This document shows positions 44,337 to 54,809 of a DNA stretch of 64,000 nucleotides, in pieces. A program made the position numbers and the translations under genes. The notes beneath the pieces were generated by a model, which saw only the letters and a list, made by a program, of their open reading frames with translations, searched no databases and had not been told where the DNA came from. Position 1 is the first letter of the stretch; each line of letters starts with the position of its first letter. The DNA lies in assembly GCF_022429625.1 (NCBI RefSeq), contig NZ_CP092483.1, positions 248,001 through 312,000 on the forward strand. The letters run 5' to 3'. The DNA is from Devosia lacusdianchii (GTDB taxonomy: Bacteria; Pseudomonadota; Alphaproteobacteria; Rhizobiales; Devosiaceae).

Positions 44337-46142
44337 GTGGCCATTCTCGATCCGGATCTGGAGCACAAACCCGACGTCGCGTCCGAATGGCGCGCGCCGG
44401 CGCCGGATGAGAGTGTCGAACCAGCCCCGACGCGCAATCGCTGGCGTCTGGTCGTGACGCCCTTCGCCAAGATCGCGAGTGCCATCAGCCGCTTTCTTGA
44501 CTTCACGATTTTCTCGAGCCTTACCCGTCGCATCATCGTGCTCAACCTGGCGGGTCTGCTGGTGCTGGTGGTTGGCATTCTCTACCTCAACCAGTGGCGC
44601 GCCGGCCTGATCGACGCCCGCGTGCAATCGCTGCGGGTGCAGGGCGAAATCATCGCGGCGGCCATTGCCGCGTCGGCGACGGCCGATAGCGACGTCATCT
44701 CGGTCAATCCGGATCGCCTGCTTGAGTTGCAGGGCGATGGCAGCGTGTCCTCGCTCTCCTATTTCGATCCGACGCTGGAGTTTCCGATCAATCCGGAACG
44801 CGTGGCGCCGCTGCTACGCAACCTCATCACCCCCACCCGCACCCGCGCTCGCATCTACGATCAGGGTGGGCTGATGATCCTCGACAGCGACAATATCTAC
44901 GCGCGCGGCGAGGTGATGCGGCAGATCATCGAGACCAAGCAGGGCGACGATTTCTTCCTGTGGGACTGGTGGAATGCGGTGCTGAGCTGGGTGCCGGGCG
45001 ACAATTTCCCGAAGTACCAGGAATATGGCGTCGACGAAGGCAGCCGCTATCCCGAGGTTGCCTCGGCGCTGCAGGGCGCGCCGGCCGACTTCGTGCGCGT
45101 CGATGCGCAGAACCAGCTCGTCGTTTCGGTCGCTGTACCGGTGCAGCGCGTGCGCGCCGTGGTCGGCGCCATCCTGCTGTCGACCGCGCCGGGCGATATC
45201 GACTCCGTGGTGGCGCAGGAGCGCTGGGGCATCCTGCGCATCGCCATGATCGCAGCGGGCGTCCAGATTGTGCTGTCGCTGGCGCTGGCCGGCACCATTG
45301 CCGGCCCGATGCGGCGCCTGTCGGCCGCCGCCGAGCGGGTGCAGACGGCCGGCAATGCCCGCGCCGAAATCCCCGATTTTTCTGACCGGCCCGATGAAAT
45401 CGGGCATCTGAGCGGCGCGCTGCGGCGCATGACCGACGGGCTCTATAACCGCATCGAGGCCATCGAGCGCTTCGCTGCCGACGTGGCCCACGAGCTCAAG
45501 AACCCGCTGACCTCGCTGCGATCGGCCGTCGAAACCCTGCCGCTGGCCAAGCGCCAGGAGGATAAGGACCGGCTCAACGCCATCATCCAGCACGATGTCA
45601 AACGCCTGGACCGGCTCATTACCGACATTTCCAGCGCCAGCCGGCTCGATGCCGAACTGGCGCGCGAAAGCGCCGAGCGCGTCGACGTGGAAAAGCTGGC
45701 CGCAGCCATGGTCGCCATCCAGACCGATATTGCGGCCGGCCGCGACGTCAAGGTCGAGCTGGTCAAGCGCAGCGGCAAGAGCACCCCAATCGTCAACGGC
45801 CATGAAAGCCGGCTGGCCCAGGTCTTTGCCAATCTCATCGACAATGCCGTGTCGTTCTCGCCCGAAGGCGGGGTGGTGACGGTGGCGCTTTCCACCGACC
45901 CCGAGCACATCACGGTGACCGTGACCGATGAGGGCCGCGGCATTACCGGCGACTTCGGCAAGATTTTCCACCGCTTTTACACCGACCGCCCGGAGACCGA
46001 GAGTTTCGGCGATCATTCGGGGCTGGGCCTGTCGATTTCCAAGCAGATCGTGGACGCACACAAGGGTACGATCCGCGCCCACAACCGCGAGGATCGCAGC
46101 GGCGCTGTGTTCACGATTGTGTTGCCGCGCGCCCGCAAATAG
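44337..46142 (+). CDS. chvG: sensor histidine kinase ChvG
   Basis: 601-residue inner-membrane kinase partner of ChvI. A long Pro/Glu-containing cytoplasmic start precedes helix 1 (about 62-85, RIIVLNLAGLLVLVVGILYL), a periplasmic sensor (about 86-300), helix 2, HAMP (GPMRRLSAAAERVQ), and HisKA with His385 in AADVAHELKNPLTSLRSAVETL. The HATPase part has NLIDNAVSFSP, DEGRGI and GDHSGLGLSISKQIV. It starts at GTG 44337, nine bases after the chvI stop, and is followed by hprK at nine bases. Confidence 0.95.
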   Translation: MAILDPDLEHKPDVASEWRAPAPDESVEPAPTRNRWRLVVTPFAKIASAISRFLDFTIFSSLTRRIIVLNLAGLLVLVVGILYLNQWRAGLIDARVQSLRVQGEIIAAAIAASATADSDVISVNPDRLLELQGDGSVSSLSYFDPTLEFPINPERVAPLLRNLITPTRTRARIYDQGGLMILDSDNIYARGEVMRQIIETKQGDDFFLWDWWNAVLSWVPGDNFPKYQEYGVDEGSRYPEVASALQGAPADFVRVDAQNQLVVSVAVPVQRVRAVVGAILLSTAPGDIDSVVAQERWGILRIAMIAAGVQIVLSLALAGTIAGPMRRLSAAAERVQTAGNARAEIPDFSDRPDEIGHLSGALRRMTDGLYNRIEAIERFAADVAHELKNPLTSLRSAVETLPLAKRQEDKDRLNAIIQHDVKRLDRLITDISSASRLDAELARESAERVDVEKLAAAMVAIQTDIAAGRDVKVELVKRSGKSTPIVNGHESRLAQVFANLIDNAVSFSPEGGVVTVALSTDPEHITVTVTDEGRGITGDFGKIFHRFYTDRPETESFGDHSGLGLSISKQIVDAHKGTIRAHNREDRSGAVFTIVLPRARK

Positions 46143-46151
46143 ATTGGCTGC

Positions 46152-46610
46152 ATGAGCAAGCCAAAAAACGTGCACGGCACGGGTCTGTTACTGGGGACCA
46201 CAGGTGTGTTGTTGCGCGGCCCTTCCGGCGCCGGCAAATCGGTATTGGCGCTGACCCTGCTCGATCGCTGGGAAAGCCGCGGTGAAGCTGCGTTTCTGGT
46301 CTCCGATGACCGCGTCGATCTGGTGCTCACCGGCCGGCAGCTCGCCATGCAGGCGCCCGCCGCCCTGGCCGGGCTGATCGAGCTGCGCGGGCGCGGCATC
46401 GTCAAGCGCGCCCACAAGAATCTCGTCACCCTCGATCTGGTCGTGGACTTGGTCCCCGACCTGGTGCGCATGCTGGAGGAAGATCAATTGGTCACCGAGC
46501 TGGCCGGGACCAGTGTAGCCCGCGCGCCGGTGCCCTCCGCCGACGTCATCAGCGTAAGCCATCAGGTGCTGCTGGTTACCGAGGCGATCGCAGCGGTGGC
46601 CCGTCCGTGA
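46152..46610 (+). CDS. hprK: HPr kinase/phosphorylase, short alphaproteobacterial form
   Basis: 152 residues, only the C-terminal kinase domain of the Gram-positive enzyme, as is normal in Alphaproteobacteria. The P-loop GPSGAGKSV is at residues 23-31, and VSDDRVDL and LIELRGRGIVKRA are family motifs. It phosphorylates the regulatory Ser of HPr, linking nitrogen/carbon PTS status to ChvIG signalling. Spaced nine bases from chvG, so one transcript. The rapZ gene that usually follows in Rhizobiales is absent here. Confidence 0.93.
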   Translation: MSKPKNVHGTGLLLGTTGVLLRGPSGAGKSVLALTLLDRWESRGEAAFLVSDDRVDLVLTGRQLAMQAPAALAGLIELRGRGIVKRAHKNLVTLDLVVDLVPDLVRMLEEDQLVTELAGTSVARAPVPSADVISVSHQVLLVTEAIAAVARP

Positions 46611-46785
46611 CAAAAAACCACTTGAATCACGCCCCTTCCGGGGCAAGACTGCCCGCCGCTCGGCCCTATCGGTCGGGTTCAGCTTTGCGCAACGTTCCCG
46701 ATGGATACTGCGCAGGGGGGCAGGAATTACTGGAATGCCGTCAGCGCCGCGTCGCCGGCGCATCTCGGCAGGCTGGGGACGTTGC

Positions 46786-47187
46786 ATGATTGGTCTGGTT
46801 CTGGTGACGCATGGCGCGCTTGCCAATGAGTTCAAGTCGGCGCTCGAACACGTGGTCGGACCGCAGGACCATTGCGAGACGATTGCCATCGGCCCTGATG
46901 ACAACATGGAAAACCGCCGCAACGACATCCTGGCCGCGGTCGACCGCGCCGATGACGGCTCCGGCGTGATCATCCTCACCGACATGTTCGGCGGCACCCC
47001 GTCCAACCTGGCCATTTCGGTGATGCAGAACCGCGACGTGGAAGTCATCGCCGGGGTCAACCTGCCCATGCTGGTCAAGCTCGGCCGCGTCCGTGCCGAC
47101 ATGACCATCAAGGACGCGGTGAACCTGGCGCAGGAGGCGGGCCGCAAATACATCACTGTCGCCAATTCCATTCTCGGAGCCGGCTAA
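46786..47187 (+). CDS. PTS EIIA component, mannose/fructose family (regulatory PTS)
   Basis: 133-residue EIIA-Man domain protein; the phospho-His is His9 in LVLVTHGALA, and the GTPSNLA and LPMLVKL loops are typical. In Alphaproteobacteria it ends the regulatory phosphorelay EINtr-HPr-EIIA and does not transport sugar. ATG 46786 is supported by homology; GGGGA lies about seven bases before. The 175-base gap after hprK contains no gene. Confidence 0.93.
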   Translation: MIGLVLVTHGALANEFKSALEHVVGPQDHCETIAIGPDDNMENRRNDILAAVDRADDGSGVIILTDMFGGTPSNLAISVMQNRDVEVIAGVNLPMLVKLGRVRADMTIKDAVNLAQEAGRKYITVANSILGAG

Positions 47188-47499
47188 TTGGAGGCCGCGG
47201 CGGGAGGCGACCGGGCGGTCGCACAGCAATTGACCATCGTCAACCGCAAGGGCCTGCACGCCCGCGCCTCGGCCCGCTTCGTGCGCACGGCGGAATGCTT
47301 CGACGCTACGGTCAGCGTCATCAAGGACGGTACCTCGGTCAACGGCAACTCGATCATGGGCCTGATGATGCTCGGCGCTGGACCGGGGAGCACGATCCTG
47401 GTGCAGGCGTCAGGCAAACAGGCCCGCGAGGCGCTGGAGGCCATCGTGGAGCTGGTCAATAACGGCTTTGACGAGGATGTAGAGGGGACGGCGGGGTAG
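47188..47499 (+). CDS. phosphocarrier protein HPr
   Basis: 103 residues, somewhat longer at the N-terminus than the usual 85-90. Phospho-His24 is in RKGLHARASARFV, and the HprK-target Ser55 in VNGNSIMGLMML. The assigned start TTG 47188 touches the EIIA stop; a later TTG at 47230 would give the standard length, but its ribosome-binding site is poor, so the start is uncertain. Function in the regulatory phosphorelay follows from the hprK-EIIA-HPr order. Confidence 0.92.
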   Translation: MEAAAGGDRAVAQQLTIVNRKGLHARASARFVRTAECFDATVSVIKDGTSVNGNSIMGLMMLGAGPGSTILVQASGKQAREALEAIVELVNNGFDEDVEGTAG

Positions 47500-47525
47500 G
47501 CTGCCGTTCCGACGCGCCGGCTAGA

Positions 47526-49037
47526 TCAATTCCGCACCGGCCTCAGTGCGAGGCGCGATGCTTCTTCCTCGGCATCCTGCGGCTCTCCAAGAAAGTCTCC
47601 CACTGTTCTGCCGTCCTGACCGTAGCGGTCGCGAAAGAGGAAGCCGAAGATTTCGTGGAACCAGACGCGTCTGCCCATCCGATAGTACCAGCGTATGGCG
47701 TGACGGATTTTGGGATCGGGATTCCAGGCGAGCCGGAGCAATGAGCGCGGCCGCAATTGCGCCGCCGCTTCGATAAACTTGACCCACAAGAATAGTCGCC
47801 AGGGCGGAATACGCGACATGGCCAGAACCTGGTGCTTGTAATCCCAGCGCGTTTGATCGAACTGCACGACCTTCCGGTCATGGGCGAGCCGGAAATAGGG
47901 CGTCCAGCGATGCGGGGTCACGTAAAGCGCCTGGATTTGATCGGGGTCATATGAAATCAGCTGGCGCAGTCCGCGGAACAGATCCGCGTCCGTCTGATCG
48001 TCGAACCCGGAAACCCAGGTGGCCATGGACAGGATATTGTGCTGGCGCAAGAGCCGGACGGCTTCTCGGTCCGATGTCGTCGTGCCGCCCTTGCGGATGA
48101 GCGCCAGCGTAGCTTCATCGGTGTTCTCCATCCCCAGCAGGAAGCGCTCAAAGCCGGCTTTCTTGTAGAGGTGGAGGATGTCGGCATCGCGCACGATATC
48201 ATCGGCGCGCGTCGAGCCGACCAGCGTCACCGAAATGTTTTCGGCAATCAGCGCCTCAAGAAACGCTGTCCAGGCTTTCCGTCCGGCGCTTGGGTTTTCG
48301 TCGGCAAAGTTGAACACTTCGACGCCGTGCTCCCGGTGCAACCACGCGATCTCGCGCGCCAGAAGGACCGGGTCGCGATGGCGCCAGCGCGTCCAGAAGC
48401 CGCGTTGGCCGCAATAGTTGCAAAGATGCGGACAGCCGCGTGAGAACTGCACGACCACTGCGCGCTTGTTGCCCCAATAGCTATATTTGGCAAAGTCGAT
48501 AAGCTCCCAGCCGACCCTGTAGGCGTTGAGGTCGGCGATGACCCGTGCCGCCGGCGTGGCGAAGGGATGGCCGTTCAGGCGAAACGCAATACCGTCGACC
48601 TGTTCCAACGAGGTGGCTTCGGCCAAGGCGCGCACGAGCTGCCTGGCCGTTTCCTCGCCTTCACCTTTGACGATGGCATGAACGTAGGGCTCGTCACGCA
48701 GGATTTCGCGGTGGAAGTAGGTGGGGTGCACACCGCCGTAGACGATACGTGCCGAAGGGATTGCCGCGCTGACCGCTTTGGCCGTAGCCGCAATGATCGG
48801 ATGGCCGGAAGATGACCCTGAATGACCAAAGAATACGAGGTCCGGCTTCGCGGCTGTGGCGGCGGCCACAATTTGCCGGAGGGTCATCGGCCCGAACTCG
48901 GCATCAACAAGCTCGACGTGGTGCCCGTCGTCGATCAGGGGGCCGCCAACACTGAGCAGGCCGAGTGGCGGCAACTGCTCTTTTGGAATGCGGCTGCCGA
49001 TGGCAGGGTGCGGCACATTGATGAGAGCAATACGCAT
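47526..49037 (-). CDS. B12-binding radical SAM protein (BchE-like)
   Basis: 503 residues. The N-terminal cobalamin-binding Rossmann domain (about 1-140: MRIALINVPHPAIGS, LVFFGHSGSSSGHP, YGGVHPTYF) lacks the DxHxxG signature, common in this class. The radical SAM barrel has the cluster motif CPHLCNYCGQRGFW (about 205), GMENTDEATL and a C-terminal helical tail. ATG 49037 has AAGG seven bases upstream; the longer frame is unsupported. Resembles the BchE-type anaerobic cyclase family, but there are no bacteriochlorophyll genes nearby, so the substrate is open (methylation, cyclisation or lipid modification). Divergent from two small membrane proteins. Confidence 0.85.
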   Translation of the reverse strand: MRIALINVPHPAIGSRIPKEQLPPLGLLSVGGPLIDDGHHVELVDAEFGPMTLRQIVAAATAAKPDLVFFGHSGSSSGHPIIAATAKAVSAAIPSARIVYGGVHPTYFHREILRDEPYVHAIVKGEGEETARQLVRALAEATSLEQVDGIAFRLNGHPFATPAARVIADLNAYRVGWELIDFAKYSYWGNKRAVVVQFSRGCPHLCNYCGQRGFWTRWRHRDPVLLAREIAWLHREHGVEVFNFADENPSAGRKAWTAFLEALIAENISVTLVGSTRADDIVRDADILHLYKKAGFERFLLGMENTDEATLALIRKGGTTTSDREAVRLLRQHNILSMATWVSGFDDQTDADLFRGLRQLISYDPDQIQALYVTPHRWTPYFRLAHDRKVVQFDQTRWDYKHQVLAMSRIPPWRLFLWVKFIEAAAQLRPRSLLRLAWNPDPKIRHAIRWYYRMGRRVWFHEIFGFLFRDRYGQDGRTVGDFLGEPQDAEEEASRLALRPVRN

Positions 49038-49112
49038 GAGCCGACCTTGAAGAAACCGTCCAGCCAATATCCTATGGGCGAGCCGTTAAAGTGTTAAGGG
49101 GCGGAGAAAATC

Positions 49113-49499
49113 ATGGAAGAAGAGCGCAATCCGAACACGCAGTATGCTGTCGTTTCCAGACATCGCCTTCACTATGGGCGCCTGTTTTTCGAGGTGATCG
49201 CATTTGGCGTGATCGCTCTCTTGCTCGGCACGATCGTCGCGCTCGATCTGCCGATCGCCTGGCGCCCAATACTGGCGATTTGCGGCGGCGGCGCCTTACT
49301 GATGACTGCCTTTATTGCCTATCGCCTCAATCGGCAGGAAGAGGCCTATGCAGCCCTGCTGGTGCGCATCGAGCAGAATCAGGCCGGATGGCAAGCGAGC
49401 CCCGCCATAGGCGGAGTCAGTTCGCGCCACCTGATGCCGATCGGACTGGCCCTCGCTGCGATTGCAATCGCAATCCTGGGCCTATGGCTGGCGTTCTAG
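49113..49499 (+). CDS. small membrane protein, three helices
   Basis: 128 residues. Helices lie at about 26-45 (FEVIAFGVIALLLGTIVAL), 50-68 and 108-127, with the loop RLNRQEEAYAALLVRIEQNQAGW between helices 2 and 3. GGAG is six bases before ATG 49113. Divergent from the radical SAM gene across a 75-base gap; no family recognised. Confidence 0.7.
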   Translation: MEEERNPNTQYAVVSRHRLHYGRLFFEVIAFGVIALLLGTIVALDLPIAWRPILAICGGGALLMTAFIAYRLNRQEEAYAALLVRIEQNQAGWQASPAIGGVSSRHLMPIGLALAAIAIAILGLWLAF

Positions 49500-49604
49500 T
49501 AGCACTATGAGCGCGAGCGTGCGTTGGCGGTCCGCGCTCATCCGCCATGGTGAAACCAATTTTCGCGCCCTACATTGTTTCCGTGGAATCGGGAGACCAG
49601 TTGG

Positions 49605-50108
49605 ATGCGACGCATCGTAGCCGGGATTGGTGGCCTGGGTCTGGCCTTCGCCCTCAGCCAGTTCCCTGAATATGCCCAGCAATACACCCAGCGGCTGGGT
49701 GGGGCGGTAGACGAGTTGCGGGTGATCACCGAGGATTTCGATCGGGCCGCCGTGGCGGGCGGGCTGGATCGGGTTACGGCGCTGCAGCGCTACAATGCCT
49801 CCAACGATGACTTCCTGGCCGGTCGCGGCACCTCGATGACGGCGACGTTCCAGCGCTACGAGCAATTAAGCACCACCCTGGCGCGGATCGAGGGCGCCGG
49901 ACCGGCCGAACGGTTCCAGTCGCTGCCTGCCTATCTCGACACCGATATCGGCCAGCGCACGCTCGAGAACTATCGGCCGGCCATTCCGGTGACCATGGAA
50001 GGCATTCTTTATGCCGGTGGCGGCTTCATCCTGGGCTATCTGATCCTCTCGGCCCTGTGGCGCTTTCTCGCCATGCCGTTCAGGAAGCGCTACCCGGTCT
50101 ATCGTTAG
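49605..50108 (+). CDS. DUF2937-type membrane protein
   Basis: 167 residues, with an N-terminal hydrophobic stretch ([34 protein letters not shown]) and a C-terminal membrane helix (about 132-152, [20 protein letters not shown]). The [19 protein letters not shown] segment is the recognisable mark of DUF2937. The frame starts ten codons earlier, but ATG 49605 follows GGGAGA at eight bases. Role unknown; ends 95 bases before ahcY. Confidence 0.75.
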   Translation: MRRIVAGIGGLGLAFALSQFPEYAQQYTQRLGGAVDELRVITEDFDRAAVAGGLDRVTALQRYNASNDDFLAGRGTSMTATFQRYEQLSTTLARIEGAGPAERFQSLPAYLDTDIGQRTLENYRPAIPVTMEGILYAGGGFILGYLILSALWRFLAMPFRKRYPVYR

Positions 50109-50114
50109 ATAGAT

Positions 50115-50130
50115 ATAAACATTTCTTTAT
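50115..50130. promoter_or_regulatory. A/T-rich dyad upstream of ahcY
   Basis: ATAAACATTTCTTTAT contains ATAAA and TTTAT as inverted ends, about 75-90 bases before the ahcY start. It resembles the A/T-rich palindromes of methionine-cycle regulators (SahR/MetR class), but it may be only the promoter. Confidence 0.25.
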
Positions 50131-50203
50131 GTCCCGGTTGATCCGGAGCCTGGCCTTGCGTATAGCAGGTCAACGCCAATCCATTCCCGTTCCGGAGCCT
50201 CCG

Positions 50204-51604
<1,401 letters not shown>

Positions 51605-51621
51605 TAGCGAAAATGCATGCA

Positions 51622-51653
51622 ATGCCCGCGGCTTCGGCCGCGGGCATTTTTTG
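51622..51653 (+). terminator. rho-independent terminator of ahcY
   Basis: ATGCCCGCGGC / GCCGCGGGCAT, an 11-bp perfect stem closed by a TTCG tetraloop (51633-51636), followed by six T residues. Confidence 0.95.
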
Positions 51654-51929
51654 TTGCTTGGGCGAAGGGGGAGTTCCGGTCGTTTCTGCTTCGTTCTCCG
51701 TCAATCCCCGATATCTATTTTTTGCCCGCAAAGCACAGCCATTAAGACTCTTTTAGCCGATTCCGCTGGCCGGTATGGTCGAGGTGATTCGGTTGCTGGG
51801 GGACAAGCGACCGGTTCGGGAAGAGCCGGGTTCCTGATGGACTCCGCGTTGGGCTTTCCCGTTTGAGTGCAGGCGTACCGGTTCTTTGGGGAGCCGGCTG
51901 GCAGCGAAGCAAGAAGCAGAGGGCAGCGC

Positions 51930-54389
51930 ATGGCGCCGGATCATTTCCGGAAGCATTGGGGATTCGCAGGTATTGCGGCAGCCCCCCTTACCCTGATGAC
52001 GGCGGCGCCCGCGCTTGCTCAGGGTTTGGGCACGACCGGTCTTGCCGGCGCAGCGCCGTTGGCGATTGCGGTTGGCGCCGGCGGCTTTGCCCTTCTCGCC
52101 ATGGCCGTCGTGCGCACCATGCTTGCCGACGGCAAGAAGGCGCGGCTGCGGGCCGCCGAACAGATCGGCGGACTTCGCGCCCTGGTCGACGAGTATGAAG
52201 CCCTGTTGTCCGGCACCCGCGAGGTTACGGTGTTGTGGACCGAAAACAGCGGTGGCGCCCCCAAATTGCTCGGCCAGACTTCGGCCATCTTGCCGGTCGG
52301 ACGGCAGCCCGAAAGCGTTCTCAATTTTCAATCCTGGCTGATCAATGCCGATGCCGAACGGCTGGCGCGACTGCTCGAGGATTTGCGCGTGCATGGCCAC
52401 GCCTTTGCCGTGAGCCTCAGCGCGCTGGATGGTCGGCTGATCCGGGCCAATGGCTGGGTATTGGGCGGTGGCGCCGCCCTGCGCCTGCGCCCGGCCTTCC
52501 TGCAACCCGGCGCCGAGGGCAAGATACCGGCCGCGGTGGCCGCCGGTGACCTCGCCAGCGTCCGCGCCATTCTCGCCACGCTCACCCAGCCGGCCTTCGC
52601 CCGCGATACCAGTGAACGGCTGGTTTACGCCAACCAGGCCTACCTGCAACTGGCCAAGGCACTCGGCAAAGCCGGCAGCGAACACGCGCCGCCCGAGCTG
52701 TTGGAGCCGGGTCAGCTCAAGCTCCATCTCGTTGCCTGCGCGGCGGGCGACAAGCCCGCCAAACTGTCCGTCGCCTGGCCCAAGCAGGGCGCGTTCGAGC
52801 TGGTCGAATTCCCGGTCGCCAGCGGGCGGGCCGGCTATCTGCGCCCAGCCGAAGACCATGCCGTCAAGCCCGCTGACGCCAGCATCGCCCATATCAGCGG
52901 CATCATCGATACGCTGGCGACGCCGATCGCCATCTTCAATGCCAAGCGCGAGCTGATCCAGTTCAACCAGGCCTATGCGCATCTGTGGAACCTAAGCCCC
53001 AATTTTCTGACGCTTGGCCTCGATGAGCGTGCCATTCTCGACAAGCTGCGCACCGAGGGCATGCTGCCGGCCCAGGTCAATTACCACTCCTGGCGCGACG
53101 AACACCTCAAGGCCTATAGCCGAACCGAGGCCCGCGAGAACGACCCCTGGCACCTGCCCGATGGCCGCACCATCAAGGTGATCTCGGCGCCGGCCGGCAC
53201 CAGTGGCGGCGTGATCTATGTATTCGAGGACATCACCGAACGCCTCAAGCTCGAAAGCACCAACAAGGCTTTCTCCAACGTGCAGCGCGAGACTATCAAC
53301 GCGCTATCCGAGGCGGTGGCGGTGTTCGGCACCAATGGCCGGCTGACCCTGTCCAATCCGCGGCTCTCGGCGCTGTGGAAGCTGCCGATGAACGAATTGG
53401 GGCAGAACCCCCATATCGACCAGATCGCCGAAGCCAGCGGCCGCGCTATCCCCGAAGACGGCGCCAGCATCTGGCGCGACCTCAAACGCGGCATCATCGA
53501 CCTCAATCCGACCCGTTCCGACCAGACCGGGCGCCTCAACCGCTCCGACGGCCGCCTGCTCGACTACGCCATCACTCGCCTGCCCGACGGGCAGACCATG
53601 ATGACCTTCCTCGACGTCACCGAAAGCGCCAGCTATTCCAAGGTGCTCAAGGAACGCAACGATGCCCTGGTGGCCGCCGATGTGCTCAAGGACGCCTTCG
53701 TCGAGAACGTGTCCTACGAACTGCGCTCGCCGCTGACCAACATTATCGGCTTTGCCGACCTGCTGGCCACCGAAGGCGGCGCGCTCAACGAGCGGCAGAC
53801 TGCCTATATCGACTATATCCGCGCCTCGTCGGTGACGCTGGGCGTGCTGATCGACAACATCCTCGACCTCGCCTCGGTCGATGCCGGCATTGCCGAGCTG
53901 CGGCCCGAGCTGCAGGACGTGGCCAGTCTGGTCGACAAGGCGCGGGCCGGCCTGTCGGCAACCTTCCCCGAGATATCGGGCGAAAAGCCCATCAACCTCG
54001 TGGTCGATATCGACGACGATCTGCCGCCCTTCATCGCCGATGGTACGCGCATCGTGCAGGTGTTGTATAACTTGCTGAGCAACGCCGCCCGCTTCTCGCC
54101 GCCGGGTGGCGAAATCCGCCTCACCATTGGCCATCGCGCCGAGCGCATGCTGTTCATCATCGAGGACGAGGGCCCGGGCCTGACCGACGAGATGAAATCG
54201 GCCATCCTCACCCGGCTCGATGCGCCGGCCGGCGGCCGCCAGCGCGGCGCCGGGCTAGGCCTGGCCATCGTCAAGACCTTCGTCAACCTGCATGGCGGCA
54301 CCATCAGCGCCGAAAAGCGCGAGCCGCGTGGCAGCAAGATCATCGTCAACCTGCCGCGCGACAGCGCCATGGCCGGCGTGGCGGAGTAG
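51930..54389 (+). CDS. divL: DivL-like cell-cycle kinase with Tyr in place of the phospho-His
   Basis: 819 residues. An N-terminal hydrophobic segment (about 17-65, two helices) is followed by several PAS-like domains (about 110-590), a HisKA-like helix pair and a HATPase_c domain (NLLSNAARFSPPGG, DEGPGLTD, GAGLGLAIVKTF). The H-box reads ENVSYELRSPLTNIIGF: Tyr596 occupies the catalytic His position, exactly as in Caulobacter DivL (Tyr550), which works as an allosteric regulator of CckA via DivK. GAGGG is seven bases before ATG 51930. Placement next to ahcY and tsaE supports orthology. Confidence 0.92.
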   Translation: MAPDHFRKHWGFAGIAAAPLTLMTAAPALAQGLGTTGLAGAAPLAIAVGAGGFALLAMAVVRTMLADGKKARLRAAEQIGGLRALVDEYEALLSGTREVTVLWTENSGGAPKLLGQTSAILPVGRQPESVLNFQSWLINADAERLARLLEDLRVHGHAFAVSLSALDGRLIRANGWVLGGGAALRLRPAFLQPGAEGKIPAAVAAGDLASVRAILATLTQPAFARDTSERLVYANQAYLQLAKALGKAGSEHAPPELLEPGQLKLHLVACAAGDKPAKLSVAWPKQGAFELVEFPVASGRAGYLRPAEDHAVKPADASIAHISGIIDTLATPIAIFNAKRELIQFNQAYAHLWNLSPNFLTLGLDERAILDKLRTEGMLPAQVNYHSWRDEHLKAYSRTEARENDPWHLPDGRTIKVISAPAGTSGGVIYVFEDITERLKLESTNKAFSNVQRETINALSEAVAVFGTNGRLTLSNPRLSALWKLPMNELGQNPHIDQIAEASGRAIPEDGASIWRDLKRGIIDLNPTRSDQTGRLNRSDGRLLDYAITRLPDGQTMMTFLDVTESASYSKVLKERNDALVAADVLKDAFVENVSYELRSPLTNIIGFADLLATEGGALNERQTAYIDYIRASSVTLGVLIDNILDLASVDAGIAELRPELQDVASLVDKARAGLSATFPEISGEKPINLVVDIDDDLPPFIADGTRIVQVLYNLLSNAARFSPPGGEIRLTIGHRAERMLFIIEDEGPGLTDEMKSAILTRLDAPAGGRQRGAGLGLAIVKTFVNLHGGTISAEKREPRGSKIIVNLPRDSAMAGVAE

Positions 54390-54809
54390 ATGGCGCGCCT
54401 GCTGCTCGACGACGCTGCGACCACCGCCCTTGGGGTCGAACTGGCAGCGTCACTGCAGCCAGGCGATCTGGTGATCTTAAACGGGGATCTGGGAGCGGGG
54501 AAAACAGCCCTGGCACGCGCTATCATCCGCGCGCTGGCGGATGACCCGCAACTCGAAGTGCCGTCGCCCACTTTCGCGCTGGTGCAGCCCTATGAGACGC
54601 CGGCGGGGCCCGTGCTGCACGCCGATCTCTATCGGCTGGGCGATCCGCGCGAGGTTGATGAACTGGGGCTGCTGGACAATCCCCAGGCCATCGTGCTGGT
54701 CGAGTGGGCCGAGCGCGCCCCCGAAATCGTCGCCGCAGCGACGGTGACCGTCGCGCTGGACATCCCGCCCGGTGGCGCCGGCCGGCTGGTGACAATCAGC
54801 CGGCGCTAG
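54390..54809 (+). CDS. tsaE: tRNA threonylcarbamoyladenosine biosynthesis ATPase TsaE
   Basis: 139-residue P-loop ATPase of the t6A complex with TsaB and TsaD. Walker A is LGAGKTALARAI near residue 34, and VPSPTFALVQPYE, HADLYRL and EWAERAPE are TsaE motifs. It starts directly after the divL stop, with GGAG overlapping the stop region, so translation is coupled. In many relatives TsaE is fused or followed by an APH-like kinase; here it is free-standing and the following gene is convergent, overlapping four bases. Confidence 0.93.
   Translation: MARLLLDDAATTALGVELAASLQPGDLVILNGDLGAGKTALARAIIRALADDPQLEVPSPTFALVQPYETPAGPVLHADLYRLGDPREVDELGLLDNPQAIVLVEWAERAPEIVAAATVTVALDIPPGGAGRLVTISRR

Noticed and set aside
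50109..50203. SAH or SAM riboswitch before ahcY
   Set aside because: The leader is under 100 bases and I could not identify the conserved core of these riboswitches in it.
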